Assembly: GCA_038207265.1 (NCBI GenBank)
Contig: JBBQZZ010000004.1
Span: 124,001-188,000 of the forward strand
DNA length: 64,000 nucleotides
DNA from: JACMLD01 sp038207265
GTDB taxonomy: Bacteria > Bacteroidota > Bacteroidia > Chitinophagales > Chitinophagaceae
Reading direction: 5' to 3'
Shown here: in pieces, positions 36,275 to 44,720 of the stretch
Position numbering within the stretch: position 1 is the stretch's first letter
Layout of the letters: every line of letters begins with the position of its first letter
Translations under genes and position numbers: made by a program
The notes under the pieces: generated by a model
What the model saw: only the letters and a program-made list of their open reading frames with translations
What the model was told of the DNA's origin: nothing
Databases searched by the model: none

Positions 36275-36300
36275 AGCCATCCGAAAGGGTGGCTTTTTTA
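36275..36300 (+). terminator. Terminator after the tricorn protease gene
   Basis: AGCCATCC-GAAA-GGGTGGCT, an 8-bp stem with one G-T pair and a GNRA tetraloop, followed by a T run that reaches into the stop of the convergent CDF gene. Confidence 0.8.
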
Positions 36301-37224
36301 TTTACAGGAAAACGCTTCACAAGCATCATTCTCCCGTTCTGTTTCAAGTGTAATGTGGTGAATATTCATGTGCTGCAAACGATGCCTGATTTCCTTCTTC
36401 AATTCCTGTTCTTCAACAATATTGGTTTGCTGGGATAACACAAGGTGTGCAGTCAAAGCATTTTCTGTGGTACTGATGGCCCATACATGTATGTGATGAA
36501 AATCTTTTACTCCTTTAATTTTAACTATACCTGCTTTGATAGTATCTAATTCAATACCTGAGGGAACACCGTCCAATGACAATCGCAAGCTGTCTTTCAA
36601 CAGGCGCCAGGTGCTGAAGAAAATAACAATTGCAACTACGATACTTAGTACACTATCTACCCAAAACCATTGTGTATAATTAATAATAATTCCTCCTATC
36701 ACCAATCCTATTGAAACCACCGCATCCATCATCAAATGGAGATAAGCGCTTTTGATATTAATATCCTTGTCTTTGTCGCGGAGAAATAATAATGCAGTTA
36801 TGGTATTTATTAAAATACCAATTCCTGCAACTAAAGAAATTGTAAAACCTGGAAGGGGTTCAGGGTCAATAAAACGATGAATGGATTCATAAATAATTGC
36901 ACCAATGGATACGAGTAATACCATTCCATTAAATAGCGCCACAAGAATGGACGTCTTCCGATAGCCATAAGTATATTTCTCGTTAGATTTCACTTTCAGG
37001 AGTCGGAAAGCAAGCAATGAAAGCGCGAGTGCTACTACATCTGCAAAATTGTGTCCGGCATCTGATAACAATGAAAGTGAATGAATATAAAGCCCTGCAA
37101 TGATTTCTATAATAACAAAAAGAAAATTCAATGTAATGCCAATGATAAATGCTGTATTTACATTGGTCAGTATAACTGAATGATCGTGATGGTGATGCTG
37201 TGTATGGCTATGAGTATGTTCCAT
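36298..37224 (-). CDS. Cation-diffusion-facilitator metal exporter (CzcD/ZitB type)
   Basis: 308 residues, inner membrane, six predicted helices, proton-coupled efflux of Zn2+ or a similar ion. The N-terminus is His-rich (HTHSHTQHHHHDH), a common metal-sensing tail. The two HxxxD metal-site motifs are SDAGHNFADVVALALS in helix 2 (HNFAD) and HLMMDAVVSIG in helix 5 (HLMMD). The cytosolic C-terminal domain has GVKDFHHIHVWAIST and more histidines (RLQHMNIHHITLE). The overall pattern favours zinc. The candidate promoter TATTTTTG lies about 16 bases upstream. No metal regulator is adjacent. Confidence 0.93.
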   Translation of the reverse strand: MEHTHSHTQHHHHDHSVILTNVNTAFIIGITLNFLFVIIEIIAGLYIHSLSLLSDAGHNFADVVALALSLLAFRLLKVKSNEKYTYGYRKTSILVALFNGMVLLVSIGAIIYESIHRFIDPEPLPGFTISLVAGIGILINTITALLFLRDKDKDINIKSAYLHLMMDAVVSIGLVIGGIIINYTQWFWVDSVLSIVVAIVIFFSTWRLLKDSLRLSLDGVPSGIELDTIKAGIVKIKGVKDFHHIHVWAISTTENALTAHLVLSQQTNIVEEQELKKEIRHRLQHMNIHHITLETERENDACEAFSCK

Positions 37225-37239
37225 TGTTTATCCTTATTG

Positions 37240-37247
37240 CAAAAATA
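37240..37247 (-). promoter_or_regulatory. Candidate -7 box for the CDF exporter
   Basis: TATTTTTG on the minus strand fits TAnnTTTG exactly with a predicted leader of about 12 bases. A T-run stands where the -33 TTTG would be. Confidence 0.35.
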
Positions 37248-37324
37248 GCGCTGATAAGTTATAAAAAACGATGCCGGGCTTTCCTTAACATTGAAAGCAT
37301 CTTTATAGGCATAAATTAATGTAA

Positions 37325-37358
37325 TTTGCTATCTACTCTTTTCTATAACTTATTTTTG
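37325..37358 (+). promoter_or_regulatory. Candidate promoter abutting the alpha/beta hydrolase start
   Basis: TTTG (37325-37328) and TATTTTTG (37351-37358) with 22 bases between, one longer than the usual 19-21. The ATG at 37363 begins 5 bases after the -7 box, so transcription should start at or next to the start codon, giving a leaderless or nearly leaderless mRNA. Confidence 0.4.
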
Positions 37359-37362
37359 AACA

Positions 37363-38787
37363 ATGCGCACAAAAAACCTCTTTACGTTTCTTGGATTAGT
37401 TATTTTTTTAAATGCCAATGCACAGCAACATGATATAGCTGGTTTGTGGGAAGGCAAATTAAGCGCAGGCACTGATATCAGGATTGTTTTTCATTTTACA
37501 AAAAATGCTGATAAAACATATTCGGCCATCATGGATAGTCCAGACCAGGGTGCAAAAGGAATTGTCTGCAACAATGTGCAATTTTTAAATGACAGTGTGA
37601 GCCTGGAGATATCGTCCATCAAGGGTTCATTCAAAGGAACGTTGATGGCAGACTCACTGATTGATGGCAGATGGCAGCAAGGTCCGGCTTCACTTCCATT
37701 GAAAATAAAGAAAGTATTGCGCGTGAGCCATGCAAATCGTCCCCAAACACCACAGCCTCCTTTTTCATACAATAATGAAGAAGTAGAATACGATAATGCA
37801 GATAAGTCCATTCATTTCGGTGCCAGCTTTACATTTCCAACGTCTGGTGGACCGTTTCCTGCAATATTAATGATCACCGGCAGTGGCCAGCAAGACCGTG
37901 ACGAAACTATTTTTGAACACAAACCATTTGCAATTATCGCAGATTATTTAACAAAAGCAGGTTATGCAATTTTAAGAGTTGATGACCGGGGTGTAGGTAA
38001 AACCACTGGCGATATACAATCCGCTACCAGTATGGATTTTGCCAATGATGCTGAAGTCGGCCTCAACTGGTTAAAGAGCAGGAAAGAAGCTGACAAATCT
38101 AAAATTGGTTTGTTGGGCCATAGTGAAGGTGGTCTGATTGCTGCAATTATTGCAGCACGCAATAACAATATTGCTTTTGTAATCATGCTTGCAGGGCCAG
38201 GTATAAACGGGGCGGATCTTTTAACTGGTCAAATGGGCGCTATTGTAAAAAGCGCAGGGGTTTCACCGGAAGCGACGGAGGCATATAAGATTGTTTACAA
38301 GAACAGCATAAATTTTACCATTACAGAAAAGGATTCTTCCAGTGCATACGCAAAAGCATATCCCGCTTATGTAGAGTGGAAGAAGAAACAATCTGCAGGT
38401 ATTTTAAGCGCCCTCGGTATTACAAGTGACGAAGCCAATGATAAAAAAATGATTGGAACGATGGTTGCGCAGTTTGGCAAGCCCTGGATGAAATATTTCC
38501 TTTCTTCAGACCCTGCTCCAATGATCGAAAAATTCTCCTGCAAAGTGCTTGCGTTGAATGGAAGCAAGGATATACAGGTTTTGCCAGATTCAAACCTGGA
38601 AGGAATCAGGTTAGCATTGACAAAAAGCAAAACAAAGGTCTTTGAAGTAAAAAAACTGGAAGGTTTGAATCATTTATTTCAACATTGTAAAACATGCCTG
38701 CCATCCGAATATGGTACATTGGAAGAAAGTTTTGCTCCTGAAGCACTGACAATTCTGCGCGAATGGCTTGACAACAATGTAAAATAA
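37363..38787 (+). CDS. Secreted alpha/beta hydrolase (S33-like serine hydrolase)
   Basis: 474 residues. Signal peptide about 1-20 (ending ANAQ), so periplasmic. An N-terminal beta domain of about 110 residues (LWEGKLSAGTDIRIVFHF) precedes the hydrolase fold. Catalytic features: oxyanion-type ITGSGQQDRDE, VDDRGVGKTTGD, nucleophile elbow LLGHSEGGLIAAI (GHSEGG), acid in the LNGSKDIQVLPDSN stretch and histidine in GLNHLFQHC. The substrate, an ester or peptide, is unknown; in Bacteroidetes this architecture is often annotated as a peptidase or acyl hydrolase. It diverges from the CDF exporter over a 138-base spacer with promoter boxes for both. Confidence 0.85.
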   Translation: MRTKNLFTFLGLVIFLNANAQQHDIAGLWEGKLSAGTDIRIVFHFTKNADKTYSAIMDSPDQGAKGIVCNNVQFLNDSVSLEISSIKGSFKGTLMADSLIDGRWQQGPASLPLKIKKVLRVSHANRPQTPQPPFSYNNEEVEYDNADKSIHFGASFTFPTSGGPFPAILMITGSGQQDRDETIFEHKPFAIIADYLTKAGYAILRVDDRGVGKTTGDIQSATSMDFANDAEVGLNWLKSRKEADKSKIGLLGHSEGGLIAAIIAARNNNIAFVIMLAGPGINGADLLTGQMGAIVKSAGVSPEATEAYKIVYKNSINFTITEKDSSSAYAKAYPAYVEWKKKQSAGILSALGITSDEANDKKMIGTMVAQFGKPWMKYFLSSDPAPMIEKFSCKVLALNGSKDIQVLPDSNLEGIRLALTKSKTKVFEVKKLEGLNHLFQHCKTCLPSEYGTLEESFAPEALTILREWLDNNVK

Positions 38788-38911
38788 AAATTAGTGACAG
38801 ACGAACAAATTGTGACGGCATTGCTCTTTATAAAGAGAACATATAAGTGATGCTCCCTTTATAAATAACATATGGAAAATTAAATAAGTTTATTAGTAAT
38901 TGCAACAACAA

Positions 38912-39553
38912 CTAGGAATAAATAAAAGTTGAATTTGTAAAATTGACAAGTGCTGCGGAATTTTTTAATTTTAATTTTTTGAGAATGTTGTGTCGATGAA
39001 CTTCAACAGTCTTCAACGAAATATTCATTTTCAACGCAATTTCTTTTGAAGAGAGCCCTTCCCTGATTGGATTGATCATTTGCAATTCCCTATTGGTGAG
39101 TTGGTTGATACTGGGTGCCTGGTGCTCACCTTCCAGGATCTGTTCTGATATAATACTTTTAATTTCCGAGCATATATACTTATTCCCCTTGTACACTTCA
39201 ATTATAGCAAGGCACATTTCATCGCGCGATGAATTTTTTGAAACATATCCCCTCGCGCCTACCTGTAGCATTTTTTTTGCATATGCCGGTTCACTGTGCA
39301 TAGAAAGTGCTATCACTTTTGAAAGCGGCGAAACCTTTCTTATTTTTTCGGTGACTTCAAAACCATTGAATGGCTGAATATTGATATCCATAAGGACGAT
39401 ATCTGGTCTTTTGGTTCTGGCTATTTCAATACTTTGTGCAGAATTTCCGCAAGAATCAATTACTGTAAATCTTGAATCTGTATTTAAAATATAGGTCCAG
39501 GTCTCCCTGATTAATTTATGGTCGTCTACCACCATAATGCTGATCTTTTCCAT
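38912..39553 (-). CDS. NarL/FixJ-family response regulator
   Basis: 213 residues. Receiver domain about 4-120 with acidic pair VVDDH (D10, D11), phosphoacceptor D56 in VLMDIN, the conserved T/S and K positions in ALSMHSE and SKNSSRDE, then a LuxR-type helix-turn-helix with LTNRELQMINPIREGLSSKE and ALKMNISLKTVEVHRHNILK. It binds DNA after phosphorylation. No histidine kinase is encoded beside it, so the kinase must lie elsewhere. It stands alone, convergent to the hydrolase and 352 bases from the divergent TonB_C gene. Confidence 0.92.
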   Translation of the reverse strand: MEKISIMVVDDHKLIRETWTYILNTDSRFTVIDSCGNSAQSIEIARTKRPDIVLMDINIQPFNGFEVTEKIRKVSPLSKVIALSMHSEPAYAKKMLQVGARGYVSKNSSRDEMCLAIIEVYKGNKYICSEIKSIISEQILEGEHQAPSINQLTNRELQMINPIREGLSSKEIALKMNISLKTVEVHRHNILKKLKLKNSAALVNFTNSTFIYS

Positions 39554-39905
39554 GGTTTATGGGTTTTAAAAAATTAATAAATGATACCTAACAGACATTT
39601 GATATATCTCTATTTGTTTACACAAGGTCGCAATCATGAAACACTTAAGAAATAGACAATTAAACATAAATAGGTTAGAAATTTACATTCACTTCGTGTA
39701 GATGTTATACTACAAACCGTATTACCCGGTAGGAATAACCACCATTTAGAAGACAGCATCAAAAAATACCTGATCTTAAAAGCATTAATATCAGCAGAAC
39801 GGGCAATTCTTTCTACAGCCAAAAAAAATGCCGTTGGGTTTTTGAGCCATTAGCGATACTGGCACTTTATTAGCATAACAGGCATCATCACCAACTCACC
39901 TCACT
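39554..39905. other. Divergent intergenic region, response regulator / TonB_C lipoprotein
   Basis: 352 bases with no supported gene. A 62-codon minus-strand open frame lies at 39634-39822 but has no family resemblance or start signal. No repeat, hairpin or exact promoter consensus was recognised. Confidence 0.4.
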
Positions 39906-40472
39906 ATGTATTATAAAATGAATCTTCAGTCAAGTTTACTTTTTTGCCTTTTCGCAGCAATCCCATTGATGACGATGGTTTCCTGTAACAGTGACAGCAG
40001 TTCAGCAGAAAAGAATTCAATTGACAGCACCACAACTACTTCCACCATGGACAGCACAGATGCTGCTGCAATGGTACACAGGAAAAAGAAAGGAAAGGTT
40101 TCAGCTTTAATGGTAAACGATAACAGTGAAAAAATGGTAAAAGATAAAGAAGGAGTCTATAGCAAAACAGACGTAAGACCTGAATACCCGGGAGGTGAAG
40201 TTGCTTTGTCTAAATTTATTGAAACCAATATAAACTACCCCCAGGATGCAATTGATCAAAATACGGAAGGCACTACTACTGTAACTTTCATTGTAAACGA
40301 AAAAGGAATGGTAACCACACCAACAGTTTCGGGACCATCGACGGGACATGGATTGGATGATGAAGCACTAAGAGTAATTTCAAAAATGCCAACCTGGAAA
40401 CCAGGTATGGTAAAAGGTAAGGCGGTAAAAACGCGCTTACGGTTACCCGTTACTTTTAAACTCGAAGAATAG
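39906..40472 (+). CDS. Lipoprotein with a TonB C-terminal domain
   Basis: 188 residues. Signal peptide with lipobox MVSC (about residue 27), then a Ser/Thr/Asp-rich linker (about 28-60) and a complete TonB_C domain: PEYPGGEVALSKFIETNINY, TTVTFIVNEKGMV, LDDEALRVISKMPTWKPG and LRLPVTFKL. Classical TonB is anchored by an N-terminal transmembrane helix in the inner membrane and binds ExbBD; here the anchor is a lipid, and no proline-rich periplasm-spanning segment is seen. It is therefore probably not an energiser but a TonB_C-fold envelope protein. A second ATG at 39918 could be the start. A terminator follows. Confidence 0.82.
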   Translation: MYYKMNLQSSLLFCLFAAIPLMTMVSCNSDSSSAEKNSIDSTTTTSTMDSTDAAAMVHRKKKGKVSALMVNDNSEKMVKDKEGVYSKTDVRPEYPGGEVALSKFIETNINYPQDAIDQNTEGTTTVTFIVNEKGMVTTPTVSGPSTGHGLDDEALRVISKMPTWKPGMVKGKAVKTRLRLPVTFKLEE

Positions 40473-40498
40473 GAACGATAGTGATACTTACGAATAGC

Positions 40499-40530
40499 AA
40501 CAGCGGTAATATTTATCGCTGTTTTTTATT
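40499..40530 (+). terminator. Terminator after the TonB_C gene
   Basis: AACAGCG / CGCTGTT stem (40499-40505 and 40517-40523), extendable by G-T and A-T pairs, followed by TTTTATT. Confidence 0.7.
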
Positions 40531-40552
40531 AAAATGAATGTTGAGATTAAAT

Positions 40553-41575
40553 TTATTTAAAGATTCTTTTTCCCACTCCTTTAAATGTTATTTTAACCGG
40601 TTTGATAGACCCATCCTTGCTAAAATACATTTTGTCAATACAAACTACACGATGATCGCGTCCCTTATTTGGGATCGGACGGCGATGGTAAACGATATAC
40701 CAATCATCGGTATTGGGAATATTGATAACGGAGTGGTGACCAGCACCGGTGGCAACGGATGTATCCGCTGAAAGTATTGTGCCTTTCCTTACAAAGGGCC
40801 CGGTTACTGATGCTGAAACTGCATAAGCTACCTTATAGGTTTCGTCTGTCCAGTTACCCTCAGACCACATTAAATAATATCTACCTTTTCTCAGAAACAT
40901 AGTTGGCCCTTCAACATATCCTGCGGGAGTTATCTCTTTTACTGTATTGCCCGATCCCAATGGAATCAAACCAGTAAAATCATTTTTAAGTTTGCCAATG
41001 TTACAATGTCCCCATCCCCCATAAATAATATAATACTGGCCGTCTTTGTCTTTAAAAACATACTGGTCTATAGGTTGCGCTTTGTTATAAAACTGGTTGA
41101 TCAAAGGCTTGCCAAGATAGTCGTGAAAAGGTCCGGCAGGATTGTCTGCAACAGCTACGCCTATCCCTCCATGTTCATCTTCTTTATTTTTAACAGGATC
41201 AAGTCCTCTTCTTTCCAGCGACTGTATATCATTTGCGGAAAAGAATAAATAATACTTACTTTCTTTTTTTACAATACAAGGCGCCCACATTGCCTTACTG
41301 GCCCATTTAATTTTAGCAGTATCTATGATTGCTGCATGTTTTTGCCAGTTAATAAGATCTTTTGACGAAAATGCATCTAAAAAAACCTGTTGTTCGTAGC
41401 GGGCTGAATAGGTGGGAAAAATCCAATATTGCTTATTGAAGATAACGGCTTCCGGATCCGCGTACCAACCTTGCAGGATGGGATTACCCGAGAATTCTTT
41501 CCCTTGCGCGAAATCTGCCTGTACAAAAAGTAAGATATAAATAAGAATTAAAGAGCTATGCTTCATAAAAGCCAT
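40553..41575 (-). CDS. Secreted glycoside hydrolase family 43-like protein
   Basis: 340 residues, signal peptide about 1-24 (ending DFAQG). Five-bladed beta-propeller of the GH43 kind: GWYADPEAVIFNKQYWIFPT carries the general-base aspartate (about 40), ASKAMWAPCIVKKESKYYLF gives the second-blade aromatic/metal region, and YVEGPTMFLRKGRYYLMWS carries the general-acid glutamate (VEGP). The middle Asp expected as pKa modulator fits QPIDQYVFKDKDGQYYI. Likely acts on arabino- or xylo-sugars outside the cytoplasm. It starts 3 bases after the NYN/LOTUS gene stop, an odd coupling for an exported enzyme. Confidence 0.85.
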   Translation of the reverse strand: MAFMKHSSLILIYILLFVQADFAQGKEFSGNPILQGWYADPEAVIFNKQYWIFPTYSARYEQQVFLDAFSSKDLINWQKHAAIIDTAKIKWASKAMWAPCIVKKESKYYLFFSANDIQSLERRGLDPVKNKEDEHGGIGVAVADNPAGPFHDYLGKPLINQFYNKAQPIDQYVFKDKDGQYYIIYGGWGHCNIGKLKNDFTGLIPLGSGNTVKEITPAGYVEGPTMFLRKGRYYLMWSEGNWTDETYKVAYAVSASVTGPFVRKGTILSADTSVATGAGHHSVINIPNTDDWYIVYHRRPIPNKGRDHRVVCIDKMYFSKDGSIKPVKITFKGVGKRIFK

Positions 41576-41578
41576 TGA

Positions 41579-42337
41579 TTATTTTATTTTAATGTATACC
41601 AGTTTTGTTTTGTTTTTGCCAGAATCTCTTTCATCTAAAATAAATTTATGTGTACTCTTAATCAGTGGAAGCATTTTTGTAAACCCATAGTTTCTGGGAT
41701 CAAAGTCCGGTTGCTTTTTTAATAAGAGGTTACCCAGTTCCCCGAGGAAGGCCCAACCATTTTCATCTGCCAGATCATTGATGGAATCTGTAATTAATTT
41801 AATCAGGGCATTGTCTACCTTATTTAAAGACGCTACGGGTTCCTGGGTTTGTTTGGGCGATTTGCCGGATACTTCAACGGATGCCGCTGCCTGCTGGGCC
41901 TTTAATATTTCAACATAAATGAATTTCTCACAGGCAGATATAAACGCAGTAGGTGTTTTCTTTTCACCAATACCTATCACTTTCATTCCAGCTTCGCGTA
42001 AACGGGTAGCCAGTCTTGTAAAATCACTGTCGCTTGAAACAATACAAAACCCGTCTACTTTACCGGAGTACAAAATATCCATGGCATCAATAATCATGGC
42101 ACTGTCTGTTGCATTTTTGCCTGATGTATAACTGTACTGCTGCACAGGTGTAATGGCATTTTCGAGCAGCACCGTTTTCCAGCCAGATACTGTGGGTTTT
42201 GTCCAGTCTGCATAAATTCGTTTGAAGGTAGGCGTACCGTACTTGGCAATTTCTTCAAACATCGCTTTTACATTGGCGTAAGGAACATTGTCTGCATCTA
42301 TTAAGACAGCAAAACGAAGATCTTTATTTGTATCCAT
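41579..42337 (-). CDS. NYN-domain nuclease-like protein with C-terminal OST-HTH/LOTUS domain
   Basis: 252 residues, cytosolic. N-terminal NYN (PIN-like, LabA/DUF88) domain about 8-150 with acidic residues ordered as in PIN nucleases: LIDADNVPY (D13, D15 region), DSAMIIDAMDILY and CIVSSDSDFTRLATRLREAG. A Ser/Lys linker leads to an OST-HTH/LOTUS winged-helix module (about 178-252; LIKLITDSINDLADENGWAF to KTKLVYIKI), a predicted RNA-binding or G-quadruplex-binding fold. Such bacterial fusions are thought to act in RNA decay; the target is unknown. It lies upstream of GH43 by 3 bases and is preceded by an AT-rich leader. Confidence 0.88.
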   Translation of the reverse strand: MDTNKDLRFAVLIDADNVPYANVKAMFEEIAKYGTPTFKRIYADWTKPTVSGWKTVLLENAITPVQQYSYTSGKNATDSAMIIDAMDILYSGKVDGFCIVSSDSDFTRLATRLREAGMKVIGIGEKKTPTAFISACEKFIYVEILKAQQAAASVEVSGKSPKQTQEPVASLNKVDNALIKLITDSINDLADENGWAFLGELGNLLLKKQPDFDPRNYGFTKMLPLIKSTHKFILDERDSGKNKTKLVYIKIK

Positions 42338-42430
42338 TATAAACTTTAAAAGATAAGAAATCGAAAGTTGCTTTTATTAATTCGATCTAAAATTACGGCT
42401 TTGCATTCAATTGAATGATTCCGGCATTCA

Positions 42431-44647
42431 TCAAAACTGTCGCAGGTAACTAATTTTAGCAATTACATGATCTTCAGTAAGAAATTTTGATTGAAGGTTA
42501 TTAAAGCCATGGTGATTGAATACGATGTAGATATTTGACAATGGTTCATATTCCCACGAGAAACGGATATTATAATTATCTGAACTATTTTCTGAATTCC
42601 GTTGGTAAAATCCTACCAGTTGAATACGTGGGTTGAGCGCAAAGCGACCTTCAATACTATACAAATCAACTGTGCTGTTTGTTTTTAAAGATCCTACGCC
42701 CATAAAATGATTTCGGTTAAACCGTCCCGTTAGAGAAATGTAAGGGATGGGCGCAAACTGCAGCTTCCAGTCACTGGAATTTAAATTGCCATTGAAATAT
42801 TCGCCAAAGGTATAAATCATTTGGAGGTTAAGCATCTTTGAAGGATCAGTACTTGCCCATAGCTGGTGTCTCAGGTAATGGTACCGGCCAGTTGCAATGG
42901 TCACACCCAAAGGTTCAAACGGTTCGGCCAGTAATTGGAAAGAAGGTACAATTCCATATCCGAGATAGGCGCCACTTTGCATATTCAACCAAAGCGGAAA
43001 AAAATTCCATTGTGTCTCAATCAATTTGCCGGTGGAAGCCTGGTGATAAATTTCTGGCGAAAAACCAGGTTCATATGCCCGCACAAATTTTTTAAAAGGC
43101 AATTTATTCCCCCTGTAAAACCAATTCATTCCGGGTGTGGTACCTATTACATCTGTGCGCGAAACAAATCCCATTGCTGGATCAAAATCTTTGCTCACAA
43201 AAGATTCTGTCAACCAAATTTTATGGTGATTATTGGTATTAAAATATTGCAGGAAACCAGCATAGCCTTGTTTACCACCATTGGTATTGGTTGAATGCAC
43301 GATTAGTGTATTGAATGAATTGGAAGCGCCAACTCGGAAAAATCCGTCTACCGTGCTGACTATATTGGATCCCCCGGGACGATTTTTTACAGTAACCAGT
43401 CCACCGATCCTGTTTTGTTCGCCAAAGTTTTCAGAAAATCTTCCTACAAAAAAATTAGTTGCAGGCGATATGTCTGAACCGCGTTGGCGCATAACGATGG
43501 CACCAAAATTCCTCTTTGAAGATCGGTACACATATCTTCCACCTACATCTATTGGGATGGGATTACCATTATCATCAAGCCCGATGCTCCTGCTAAAAAA
43601 AGGTTGAATGCGCATGGAGCCACCTGAATAATCATCCTGAGGGCCAATGCCACCACCAAATAATGATGCGTTTTCAAGGAAGAATTGCCGCTTTTCAGGG
43701 AAAAAAACTGAAAAACGGGTTACATTATTTACTTGTTGATCCGCATCTGCCTGTGCAAAATCGGTATTGGCTGTAAGGTCAAGTACTGAGTTTGGATTGA
43801 TGGCCCATTTAATTTCTCCACCCAATTTATAACTGGAAGCTTCCGCCTTTATAGTGGGATCAAAATTTTTATACCGATCATAAGAACCCAGGAAATACGG
43901 TTGAATACGAACGTTTGGTTTGGGCGGAGGAGGTTGCAGATTTTTTAATAACCCTGCATAGTCCATACGCAATGAAGAAAAGATTCTTGGAAATGGAGAG
44001 AAGGCAGAGATTTCGTTGGTCAACCTCCTGTTTCGGTATATATTAAATCCCCAGTTTTGGATGCTATCGGTTGTTTTTGGATACCGCAATGTCTGCCATG
44101 GAATAGCCATTTCGGCATACCAGCCAGAATCTGTTTGTAAAGTTCTGACGCGCCACAAACCATTCCAGTCTACATCATAGTAAAGATCATCGAAGGAAAG
44201 TAGATCGCGTTGTACACCATAAGCATTGGTGACAAAACACATGGCATTTCTTTTATCGTTAAAGCCATCAAATGCCAGGGAAACCAGGTCATGTGAACGA
44301 TAATCAAAATCGCGTTTGAAATCGGTTGCACGAATAGACTTCTTACCCAGTGAATCGCGGCAAAAAATTCCAATGTACATGAATTGCCTGTTATATAAAA
44401 TACGAACCTCCGTTTTGTAATTGGGAATATTTCCCTGAAGGGGTTCAACCTGTATGAATTCTGGAGAAGCAATGGCCTGTGACCATTCGGGTTCATTCAA
44501 TATACCATCCACCTTTATATTACCTGAAATTTGAACGGCAGTAATTTCTTTTCTAATTGAGTCTGGCTCAAAAATATCAGCGTCCTGTGAAAAAATGTGG
44601 GGAGTGATAAATAAATATAGTAATAGCAACGCACCCGTTCTGGTCAT
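42431..44647 (-). CDS. DUF5916-type outer-envelope protein with CBM9-like N-terminus
   Basis: 738 residues, signal peptide about 1-20 (ending IFSQ). The N-terminal domain (about 35-230) resembles the CBM9 / carbohydrate-binding-like fold: ISGNIKVDGILNEPEWSQA, YIGIFCRDS and WRVRTLQTDSGWYAEMAIPWQTLRYP. The rest is beta-rich with many aromatic and alternate-hydrophobic strands (FFLENASLFGGG, FEPLGVTIATGRYHYLRHQLW) and ends in an aromatic residue (YLRQF), consistent with an outer-membrane beta-barrel. No enzyme motif was recognised. Genes of this kind are frequent in Bacteroidetes, with unknown function. It lies 73 bases downstream of the SDR gene on the same strand. Confidence 0.82.
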   Translation of the reverse strand: MTRTGALLLLYLFITPHIFSQDADIFEPDSIRKEITAVQISGNIKVDGILNEPEWSQAIASPEFIQVEPLQGNIPNYKTEVRILYNRQFMYIGIFCRDSLGKKSIRATDFKRDFDYRSHDLVSLAFDGFNDKRNAMCFVTNAYGVQRDLLSFDDLYYDVDWNGLWRVRTLQTDSGWYAEMAIPWQTLRYPKTTDSIQNWGFNIYRNRRLTNEISAFSPFPRIFSSLRMDYAGLLKNLQPPPPKPNVRIQPYFLGSYDRYKNFDPTIKAEASSYKLGGEIKWAINPNSVLDLTANTDFAQADADQQVNNVTRFSVFFPEKRQFFLENASLFGGGIGPQDDYSGGSMRIQPFFSRSIGLDDNGNPIPIDVGGRYVYRSSKRNFGAIVMRQRGSDISPATNFFVGRFSENFGEQNRIGGLVTVKNRPGGSNIVSTVDGFFRVGASNSFNTLIVHSTNTNGGKQGYAGFLQYFNTNNHHKIWLTESFVSKDFDPAMGFVSRTDVIGTTPGMNWFYRGNKLPFKKFVRAYEPGFSPEIYHQASTGKLIETQWNFFPLWLNMQSGAYLGYGIVPSFQLLAEPFEPLGVTIATGRYHYLRHQLWASTDPSKMLNLQMIYTFGEYFNGNLNSSDWKLQFAPIPYISLTGRFNRNHFMGVGSLKTNSTVDLYSIEGRFALNPRIQLVGFYQRNSENSSDNYNIRFSWEYEPLSNIYIVFNHHGFNNLQSKFLTEDHVIAKISYLRQF

Positions 44648-44720
44648 AACTCAAGATACAAATTTTCATGTTTCAGCAATGAAGTTGAAAGGTAAAGCCG
44701 GTAACCCGGAAAAATTAAAT

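Noticed and set aside
39634..39822. A 62-codon minus-strand open frame.
   Set aside because: No family resemblance, no start signal, and it sits in an intergenic region with unremarkable composition.
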